The notes beneath the pieces are model-generated. The model did not search any database. It had not been told where the DNA came from and saw nothing but the letters and a program-made list of their open reading frames with translations. Below are positions 7,597 to 14,920 of a stretch of DNA of 33,703 bases, piece by piece. The stretch comes from Gluconobacter vitians (lineage in GTDB: Bacteria > Pseudomonadota > Alphaproteobacteria > Acetobacterales > Acetobacteraceae), in contig NZ_JABCQG010000022.1 in NCBI RefSeq assembly GCF_015244565.1, positions 1-33,703 of the forward strand, in the 5' to 3' direction. A program made the position numbers and the translations under genes. The first letter of the stretch is position 1. Each line of letters begins with the position of its first letter.

Positions 7597-8036
7597 GCAC
7601 TGTGGAAAATCAGGTACCGGTGTTTCAAGGAATCCCGTCCTTAGACGATCTCGCACGGATTGCAGATCTGCTGGTTCAGGCTGGACTGGAGACGATCGAG
7701 CTTTCCGACGGCAAGGGCGCGCGGTGCTTTCTGCGTGTAGATGCTCCTGCTTCTGCATCCCATGTGCCGACTTCTGATGTCTCGCCGGCGCCTGCTGAGG
7801 CAATGCAGACTGATATTGCGGTCAAGACCCCTTATTTCGGAGTGCTGGCGCTGACGGATCTGGCGGAAATTGGAACGCTGGTGCGACAGGGCGATGTTGT
7901 GGCCCAGATGCGGATCGGAACCCTGCAGGTTCCGGTCACGGTTCCTGTCGAGGGAACGGTCGTGGAGGTTGTCGGGCAGGATGGTGTGCTGACCGGCTAT
8001 GGCGCCGTTGTCGTACGGATCGAGCCGACTGTCTGA
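7593..8036 (+). CDS. AccB-like carrier paralogue without the biotin lysine
   Basis: A 147-residue protein with the same layout as the AccB two genes upstream. It has an N-terminal helix-strand segment (about 15-49: SLDDLARIADLLVQAGLETI) and a short linker. A biotinyl/lipoyl-like domain follows (about 76-143), with YFGVLAL, GTLVRQGDVV and the second hammerhead VPVEGTVVEV. An ungapped match to AccB between G100 and G121 places T110 where K115 is in AccB, and EAMK is replaced by RIGT. There is no lysine in this domain beyond K78, so it cannot be biotinylated at the normal site. A structural or scaffold role, or holding a partner for PxpBC, is possible. The function is unknown. It is coupled to accC by ATGA and followed by a strong terminator. 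Confidence 0.75.
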   Translation: MSTVENQVPVFQGIPSLDDLARIADLLVQAGLETIELSDGKGARCFLRVDAPASASHVPTSDVSPAPAEAMQTDIAVKTPYFGVLALTDLAEIGTLVRQGDVVAQMRIGTLQVPVTVPVEGTVVEVVGQDGVLTGYGAVVVRIEPTV

Positions 8037-8066
8037 TCGCGGCAAAGCATATCGGGTCTACAGGAA

Positions 8067-8096
8067 CGAGGAAGCCGTAAGGCTTCCTCGTTTTTT
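8067..8096 (+). terminator. Rho-independent terminator after SDR-accBC operon
   Basis: A perfect 10-bp stem (8067-8076 with 8081-8090) closes a GTAA loop and is followed directly by six T residues. It lies 30 bases after the last gene of the rightward operon and just before the stop of the convergent aspC. The stem can also form on the minus strand, but that side has no T-run. Confidence 0.9.
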
Positions 8097-8098
8097 GT

Positions 8099-9300
8099 TC
8101 AGGTCAGGGATGCGATGAAATCTGCGATGCGGCGGCAACCTTCCTTCAGCGTTTCCCGGTCGGTCGCATAGGAAATGCGGAAGAACGGGCTCATGCCGTA
8201 AGCGCCGCCCTGGACGGATGCAACCTGCTTTTCTTCTAGAAGCGCCATGACGAAATCAGCGTCCGTCGCAAGGTGCCGGCCCTTGGGTGTGGTCTTGCCG
8301 AGGCAGGCACCGATCTCAGGATAGACATAGAAAGCGCCCTGCGGCGTGTGGCAGGTTACGCCGGGAATTTCGTTCAGCAGACCCACCACCAGATTACGAC
8401 GGGACTGGTATTCTGCGGCACGCTCCTTCAGGAAATCCTGCGGACCTTCCAGAGCGGCAATGGCAGCAGCCTGGGCGATAGTGTTGATGCCACTCGTTGA
8501 CTGTCCCTGCATGTTGTTCATGGCGGCGATCAGATCACGCGGCCCGCCGCAATAGCCAACACGCCAGCCGGTCATGGCATAGGCCTTGGAGACACCATTG
8601 ACCGTCAGCACGCGATCTTTCAGGCGGGGTTCGACTTCGGCGATGGTGCAGAACTCGAAATCGTCATAGATCAGATGCTCGTAAATGTCGTCCGTCATGA
8701 TCCAGACATGCGGATGCTTCAGGAGAACGGCCGCGATCTCTTCCATGTCCTCACGCGGGCAGCAGCGCCGGTCGGATTGTTGGGGAAGTTCAGCAGAAGC
8801 CATTTGGTTTTCGGCGTGATAGCCGCGTCCAGCGCCTTGGCGGACAGGCGGAAATTGTCCTCAGCTGGGCAGGGGACCTGCACCGGTTTTGCGCCGCACA
8901 GGCGGGCGATATCGGAATAGCTGATCCAGTAAGGGGAGGCGAGAACGACCTTGTCTCCTGCATTGCAGGTCGCCATTATGGCACCGAAAATGATCTGCTT
9001 GGCGCCATTGCCGACGAGGATTTCGTCCAGCGCATAGTCAAGATGGTTTTCCCGCAGGAACTTGGCCTGCACGGCCTTCTTGAGCGCGGGTTTGCCGTCC
9101 TGTGGCGGATATTTCGTATCACCACCACGCGCCGCAGCAATGGCAGCGTCCACGACACGGTCGGGGGTCGGAAAATCTGGCTCGCCGGAGGAAAGGCTGA
9201 CGATCTTCAGATCTTCCGCCTTGAGTTCGCGGGCCTTGTCCGTCATGGCGGCGGAGGCCGAAACTCCAATTCCGTTCAGTCGATCTGCAAAACCGGGCAT
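8099..9300 (-). pseudogene. aspC: Aspartate aminotransferase, frameshifted
   Basis: A class I PLP-dependent aminotransferase split between two frames. The first part (start ATG 9300) has SLSSGEPDFPTPD, YPPQDGKPALKKAV and the substrate-binding LNFPNNPTGA. The second carries DDIYEHLIYDDFEF, the PLP lysine region GVSKAYAMTGWRVGY and FRISYATDRETL. Frame is lost at 8761-8763, inside GCTGCTGCC. Adding one base would restore PTGA-A-CPRED and give exactly 400 residues, the family length; the present span of 1,202 bases is one short of a whole number of codons. Everything else is intact, so this is either a fresh one-base deletion or a sequence error. The enzyme makes aspartate from oxaloacetate and glutamate. 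It diverges from aspA across 235 bases with no gene. Confidence 0.88.
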
Positions 9301-9535
9301 CGATGGGTCTCCATTGCCGCATGGGTTAAGGGCGTGTGCGCGAATGGAGGTATCGTAAGTCGTTTCGATGGCGTCGAGATACTGCCGAAAATTGTCTGAC
9401 CCTATATCACAATCATATGGGGTTGAATCGAAGTCGCAATAATAGGCTCGGGCTCAGTCAGGAGTTGCGAGACTTCTGCAGATCCTTTTGGCGAAGGGTC
9501 GTACTCTGGTTCAATTACAGCTCTGGATATCCGAA

Positions 9536-11029
9536 ATGACGCCATCTGCACTCCAGTCAGACGCTCTGACCGACATGATGCCACAGCAGACGGATATGCC
9601 ACCACCAGCCGGTTTCCGCGTCGAGAAAGACCTGCTGGGAGACGTCAGAATTCCGGCGACGGCGCTGTGGGGCGTTCATACCAGCCGGGCTGCGGCGAAC
9701 TTTCCGATCAGCGGTGAAACGATTGGCGCTTTTCCCGAATTCATCCGCGCTTTCGTGACAGTCAAGCAGGCTGCGGCGCGCACGAACAGGGCGCTCGGAT
9801 ATCTGGATCAGAAGCGGGCCGACCTGATTGAGGCAGCCTGCGAGGCGCTGCTGAAGAGCGAGGACTATCGCGGCAGTTTCATCGTGGATGCCATGCAGGG
9901 TGGGGCGGGAACGTCCACCAACATGAACGTCAACGAAGTGATCGCCAATGTTGCGCTGGGACTGGCTGGAAAGAAACCCGGCGATTACCGCGTCCTGCAT
10001 CCGAATGACCATGTGAACATGGCGCAGTCCACCAATGACGTCTATCCCACGGCACTGAGGCTTGGCGTACTGGCCGCAACAGGGCCCTTGCTGGCTGCGC
10101 TGGAAGATCTTGCCTGCGCATTTGGGAAGAAAGCCGATGAGTTTGCCTCCATTCTGAAGGTCGGGCGAACGCAGTTGCGGGATGCCGTGCCCATGACGCT
10201 CGGGCAGGAATTCAGGGCCTTTCAGCATGCGGTCGAGACGGAAATCCGCCATATCAGGGATCAGTCCGCCACTTTCCTGACAGTCAATCTGGGAGGGACG
10301 GCGATCGGAACAGGGCTGAATACAGATTCGCGTTATGCGGACGCCGTTGTCGCAGAGCTTGGCAAGCTGACTGGTCTGGCTGTAGCGGGAGCCGCGGACA
10401 GGATCGAGGCGACTTCGGACGTTGGGGCTTTCGTCCTGTTTTCGGGTGTTCTTAAAAGGCTTGCGCTCAAGCTGTCCAAGATTTCGAACGATCTGCGCCT
10501 GCTTTCCAGCGGGCCACGTGCGGGTATTGGCGAAATTACGCTGCCCGCCGTGCAGGCGGGATCGTCGATCATGCCTGGGAAGATCAATCCGGTCATTCCG
10601 GAGGCCGTCAATCAGGTAGCGTATCTCGTTGCAGGGTATGATGTGACACTCAGCATGTGTGCCGAAGGCGGGCAGTTTCAACTCAATCCGTTTGAGCCTA
10701 TGATCGGATACTGCCTGTTCTCGTCTCTGAAAACGCTGACCTCGGCCGTGACGCTGCTGACGACGAAATGCGTTGCCGGCATCGCCGCGGATGCCGATCA
10801 GTGCCGTTACCTGTTCGAGCGCAACATTGGCATTGTCACCGCGCTCGTGCCCGTACTGGGCTACGACACGTGCTCGCAGATTGCCCGACGGGCCCTGTCG
10901 GAGAACCGGACGGTCTCCGAACTCGTGCTTCAGGAAAAACTGCTGTCCGAGACAGAGCTTGGCCATCTGTTGCGGCCTGAATTCCTGACGCAGCCCAATG
11001 TCGGAAGGACGAGTGCGGGCGCTATGTAG
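9536..11029 (+). CDS. aspA: Aspartate ammonia-lyase (aspartase)
   Basis: An intact aspartase/fumarase-superfamily enzyme, 497 residues from ATG 9536, converting L-aspartate to fumarate and ammonia. Diagnostic stretches are GGAGTSTNMNVNEVIAN, LHPNDHVNMAQSTNDVYPTA, VGRTQLRDAVPMTLGQEF and the mobile signature loop GSSIMPGKINPVIPE. The pattern is that of aspartase rather than fumarase. The frame is open further upstream to a TTG, but family similarity starts with GFRVEKDLLGD at about residue 27. I therefore prefer ATG 9536, and ATG 9575 is possible. It is divergent from aspC and ends overlapping by eight bases with the convergent lysR pseudogene. With aspC broken it could also work in reverse to make aspartate, which is speculation. 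Confidence 0.92.
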   Translation: MTPSALQSDALTDMMPQQTDMPPPAGFRVEKDLLGDVRIPATALWGVHTSRAAANFPISGETIGAFPEFIRAFVTVKQAAARTNRALGYLDQKRADLIEAACEALLKSEDYRGSFIVDAMQGGAGTSTNMNVNEVIANVALGLAGKKPGDYRVLHPNDHVNMAQSTNDVYPTALRLGVLAATGPLLAALEDLACAFGKKADEFASILKVGRTQLRDAVPMTLGQEFRAFQHAVETEIRHIRDQSATFLTVNLGGTAIGTGLNTDSRYADAVVAELGKLTGLAVAGAADRIEATSDVGAFVLFSGVLKRLALKLSKISNDLRLLSSGPRAGIGEITLPAVQAGSSIMPGKINPVIPEAVNQVAYLVAGYDVTLSMCAEGGQFQLNPFEPMIGYCLFSSLKTLTSAVTLLTTKCVAGIAADADQCRYLFERNIGIVTALVPVLGYDTCSQIARRALSENRTVSELVLQEKLLSETELGHLLRPEFLTQPNVGRTSAGAM

Positions 11030-11969
11030 TTGGGTGCGTTCCGGGCCAGTTGTGCGACGACGCCATGGTCCGGGCGAGGTCGATCAGACGTTCCCGCACC
11101 GCAACCGAGGCCTCGGTTTCAGGCACGAGTTCCGGAATGCAGAGCGAGACGTTCTCGCTGATGACCGGATTGCGCAGGGCATAGATCCGGGATTTGCCCT
11201 CAACGGCGATCCGGCTGGCGACAGACCAGGGAAGGATGGTGCTGCCAATCCCTTCCTGAATCGCACCCTGGAGCGTTGTCAGGGCTTCGATTTCCGCGAC
11301 GATGGTCGGCTCCAGTCCTTTGCGCATGAAGGCCATGTCGATGGCCTTGCGGACAAAGTTGTGTTTCGGAGGGACCAGAAGCGGAATATCCGTAACGTCT
11401 GCAAGCTGGACCGCATCGTCGTTGTCGTGAGGGATCTCAAGCGCATGGGGGGCGAGGAGGAAGAACTCTTCCTTCATCAGCGGCGTGAAGCTGACGCCTT
11501 TCATGGGGCCGGAACCATGAATGACCGCCATATCCAGACGGCCGGTCATGACGAGCTCACTATAGATGTCGTCAAAGCTCTCGGTCAGATGCAGGATGAT
11601 GCCCGGGAGATCCGCGCGGATGCGGCGCAGAAGCTCAACAGACAGCGTGGAACCAGCGCTGTAGGGAGAAAGGCCTACGGAGACCTTGCCGACAAGTGGA
11701 CCATCGCCCTGCGTGATCTCGACCATGGCCCGGTCGAACTGCTTGCTCAGGATCTGGACATGGCGGTAGAGGACGGATCCGGCGATGGTCGGGGTAACAC
11801 CGCTCTTGCTGCGGATCACCAGCTTCTGGCGGAACGCACTTTCAAGCGCTGCGAGCTGCTGGCTGAGTGCTGGCTAGGCGATGTTCAGCAGGTCGGCAGC
11901 GCGTGAAATGCTGCCGAGGTCAATGATCTTCACGAAGGCCTGCAGACGCCTGATATCCAACTGATCCAT
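11022..11969 (-). pseudogene. LysR-family regulator with amber codon near start
   Basis: A LysR-type regulator that would be 315 residues long from ATG 11969. The N-terminal helix-turn-helix reads LQAFVKIIDLGSISRAADLL and then NIA, a TAG stop at 11874-11876 (codon 32), then PALSQQLAALE. A CAG glutamine at that position is almost invariant in the family (IAQPALSQQ), so a single C-to-T change explains the stop. The rest is an open, normal effector-binding domain resembling Nac/Cbl-like proteins. Internal initiation would give a protein without most of the DNA-binding domain. It lies convergent to aspA and divergent from the TonB-dependent receptor gene (259-bp gap). It may once have controlled aspartate metabolism or the receptor. 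Confidence 0.87.
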
Positions 11970-12228
11970 CTCCTCGGGTAAACAAACCTGCCCCTGATAG
12001 TCTGCCTATCGGGGAGGGTCGTCAATAAAGTTACAGGAATATGGCCGTTTTTTTAAGCTCATGCGGCAGAGCGCTGTATCTTCCGGCTGTCTGCCCCGAG
12101 ACGTAATTTTCATGCGTCCTCGTTGCGAAATTGGAATATAACTAATCCATATGACGCCAAAACATAACGTATCCGTACCATAAACTCATGCTTTCGTATC
12201 GGGATTCCGGCGACTTGAGAGGGATGCA

Positions 12229-14703
12229 ATGTTGATTGGGTCAAATTGGAAACTCTGTCTGGTCGCAAGTGCTGCACTGGGCGCATTCATGCCGGATATC
12301 GTTCTTGCTGCGTCGACTGCAGCATCCGAGCCGGTAAAACACCACAAGGTCATCAAGAAGAGTGCGAACGCTGCTCCTGTGCGGAGTAAAGCGCCGGTCC
12401 ATCGCGCTCCGACGTCGCTTCAGGCTGAAGCAACTGAAAGTATCCGCGTTGGTGGACGACAGACGAACTCCGTCTTCTCACCAGTAACGGCACGTCACAG
12501 CACGACGCAGGTGACCGTGGTGACGGGCGCTGAGCTTCTGAAAACGGGTCAGACCAACGTCCTGTCCGCTCTGGCGCAGGCCAACCCTGCGATCACGACC
12601 GCAGCTCTGCCGGGCGGTGGTGCAAGCGCGTTTGTCCAGACAATGCAGCTTCGCGGACAGTCTCCGGACGATACACTGATCCTCGTCAACGGCCATCGCC
12701 GCCATATCGGTGCGAACTTCAATTCCAATGCCGGTACGAACTGGGGCAGTGAGCCGAGCGATATTTCGCTGATTCCTGTCTCTGCCATTGATCATATCGA
12801 AGTCATCACGGAAGGGGCTTCGGCGCTGTACGGGCAGGATGCCATTGCAGGCGCGGTCAATATCGTGCTCAAGCGCGATACGCATGGCGGCAGCATCAAC
12901 TTCAAGAACAGCGGTTATTATGCCGGTGACGGTCAGGGGCTTGATGGCTCGGCCAATTATGGCATGGCCCTGGGCAATAACGGCGGGTATCTCGACCTTG
13001 CGGCTCAGGTGACGCATCAGCTTCCCACGACGCGTGGTGGTGATTTCTACGGCACGCTGTTCAGTGATTCCCGCAACGAGACCGCGAACCGCGACGTTCA
13101 GCGCGGGCTTGGCATTCCGAAATCCACGCTTGAAACCCTGAGCGAGAACATGTCGCTCCCGCTGGGGCATGGGTTCAGCGCCTACAGCACATCCACGTTC
13201 TCGCACCGCCGCGCCAATGTGGCCGAGACGTATCGGAGTGCTGCGGACTCGGATATGTGGATCAATACCGATCTGTATCCCAACGGCAACCAGCCCTACA
13301 TCACGATGGATCAGTACGACTTTGAGACGGATAATGGCATCCGCACTCACAAGTTCGGTTTCGCATGGGATGCGTATGTGACCTTCGGGCGCGATGCGCA
13401 GAAATACGGCACCAAGGATTCCGAGAACGTCTCCCTCCCGGACAGCACCCAGACCTCATTCTATGATGGTTCCTCCATCGCAACCGAACTGACAAGCGGC
13501 ATTCGTGGATCACGCTCCTTTCATACAGGTCTGCTGCCACGGCCGATCGATCTGAAGTTCGGTGCGGAATACCGGCATGACACGTTCCAGATGACGGAAG
13601 GTGAGACCGCATCATGGGAAGGGCTGGGCGCCACTGACCATCCGGGTAACGTTCCGATGGCTGTGACCAACCAGAACCGCGATGTCTATGAAGGTTTCGC
13701 CAATCTCGATTTCTATCTGACCAAGAAGTGGGAATGGACGCTGGGTGGGCGTGTTGCCAGCTACAACAATTTGGCGACTGTTGAGACCGGATCCGTCGGT
13801 ACCCGATACAACTTCACCAAGCGCTGGGCTGTGCGCGCCAACATCAATTCGGGCTATCGTCCACCGACGCTGGGCGAGATGTCCTATTTCTATTCGGCGC
13901 CTTATCCTGGCTATACGGTCGATCAGGTCCCGGCCAACAGCACGATTGCCAAGTATCTTGGCTCGGGCAGCATGAAGGGCGAGTATTCCCGCAGCTACAG
14001 CATCGGGCTTGATGCGACGCCGGTGAATGATTTCCATGTGACGGGGAATCTTTATTACATCGCCATCAATTCCCGCCTGGGAAGCACCAAGACCTATAAC
14101 GTGAACACGAATGATTCCGTGCTCATGAACCTGCTCGCACAGAACAATCTTGAGAGCGCGACGTCACTGTCCTATTACGCCAACCTCTACAACACCCAGA
14201 CTTTCGGTGGTGATTTCAGCGCCGATTATACACTGCATACGCAGCACCTGGGTCAGTTCCGGTTTGCAATGGGCATCAACTTTTCTGATACGGAAATCCG
14301 TTCGGCAAGAGAGAATTTCGTCAACGAGTACACCAAGCAGGTCGTGCTGCACTCGGCGCCGAAGAACCGTGAGCAGATCAGCGTGAACTGGACCTATGGC
14401 AAGTGGTCGGTGTTCGTGCAGGAAATGCGTTACGGCTCGATCATCTACATGGCAGCACCGACAGGTCCGGGCAGTGTGCCGTTCATGCAGAATCCGGCGC
14501 TGCTGACCAATCTTGAAGTGGACTACAAGATCATACCCCGCTGGACGATCGGTGTGGGCGACAACAACATCGGCAACAAGTATCCGACGCGTGTTCCGTC
14601 CTCGATCTCCAACACGCAGCAGGGCCTGTCGAAGTACGCCTCATACTCGCCCTACGGCTTCAACGGCGGAATGTATTACGTGAAGACTTCGATCAACTTC
14701 TGA
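12229..14703 (+). CDS. TonB-dependent outer-membrane receptor
   Basis: An 824-residue TonB-dependent receptor with an N-terminal signal peptide ending near IVLAAS (about residues 1-28). A basic, Ala-rich spacer leads to ESIRVGGR, a possible TonB box. The plug domain (about 85-225) contains QVTVVTGAELLKTGQTNVLSAL, the MQLRGQSPDDTLILVNGHR region and EGASALYGQDAIAGAVNIVL. The 22-stranded barrel ends in YYVKTSINF with a terminal phenylalanine, as needed for outer-membrane assembly. The substrate is not readable from sequence. It starts at ATG 12229 with GAGGG upstream. It stands alone, with a hairpin after it and a secreted phospholipase gene 217 bases downstream. Confidence 0.9.
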   Translation: MLIGSNWKLCLVASAALGAFMPDIVLAASTAASEPVKHHKVIKKSANAAPVRSKAPVHRAPTSLQAEATESIRVGGRQTNSVFSPVTARHSTTQVTVVTGAELLKTGQTNVLSALAQANPAITTAALPGGGASAFVQTMQLRGQSPDDTLILVNGHRRHIGANFNSNAGTNWGSEPSDISLIPVSAIDHIEVITEGASALYGQDAIAGAVNIVLKRDTHGGSINFKNSGYYAGDGQGLDGSANYGMALGNNGGYLDLAAQVTHQLPTTRGGDFYGTLFSDSRNETANRDVQRGLGIPKSTLETLSENMSLPLGHGFSAYSTSTFSHRRANVAETYRSAADSDMWINTDLYPNGNQPYITMDQYDFETDNGIRTHKFGFAWDAYVTFGRDAQKYGTKDSENVSLPDSTQTSFYDGSSIATELTSGIRGSRSFHTGLLPRPIDLKFGAEYRHDTFQMTEGETASWEGLGATDHPGNVPMAVTNQNRDVYEGFANLDFYLTKKWEWTLGGRVASYNNLATVETGSVGTRYNFTKRWAVRANINSGYRPPTLGEMSYFYSAPYPGYTVDQVPANSTIAKYLGSGSMKGEYSRSYSIGLDATPVNDFHVTGNLYYIAINSRLGSTKTYNVNTNDSVLMNLLAQNNLESATSLSYYANLYNTQTFGGDFSADYTLHTQHLGQFRFAMGINFSDTEIRSARENFVNEYTKQVVLHSAPKNREQISVNWTYGKWSVFVQEMRYGSIIYMAAPTGPGSVPFMQNPALLTNLEVDYKIIPRWTIGVGDNNIGNKYPTRVPSSISNTQQGLSKYASYSPYGFNGGMYYVKTSINF

Positions 14704-14742
14704 TCGCTGGCAGAAACGCAGCTTCCGGACTGGCTGGAACAA

Positions 14743-14784
14743 CGGGCGGGCATGGGATCGGTAAAACGGTTCTGTGCCCGCCCG
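14743..14784 (+). terminator. Possible terminator hairpin after TonB receptor
   Basis: CGGGCGGGCA (14743-14752) pairs perfectly with TGCCCGCCCG (14775-14784) across a 22-base loop, 40 bases after the receptor stop. The following bases are only weakly T-rich (AATTCTGTT), so termination here is plausible but not certain. Confidence 0.5.
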
Positions 14785-14920
14785 AATTCTGTTGCAGGAT
14801 GAAGTTTTTATGAAGCTGCGGAACTATGGGATGAATTAGGGCGCAGGGGCGATTACTGTTGCCCGGATTACCTTCTTTTCCGCGCAAGATGCATCCTTAT
14901 GGTTTCAGGCAACGGTTGAT

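Noticed and set aside
8755-8770. Programmed frameshift in aspC
   Set aside because: No slippery heptamer or following structure is evident, and aspC is not known to use recoding. A deletion or error is simpler.
9557-10966. 469-residue minus-strand frame opposite aspA
   Set aside because: Long only because aspA is GC-rich. The translation is Arg/Gln/His-rich with no recognisable domain.
12478-13350. 290-residue minus-strand frame opposite the TonB receptor
   Set aside because: An antisense shadow; the receptor plug domain on the plus strand is unmistakable.
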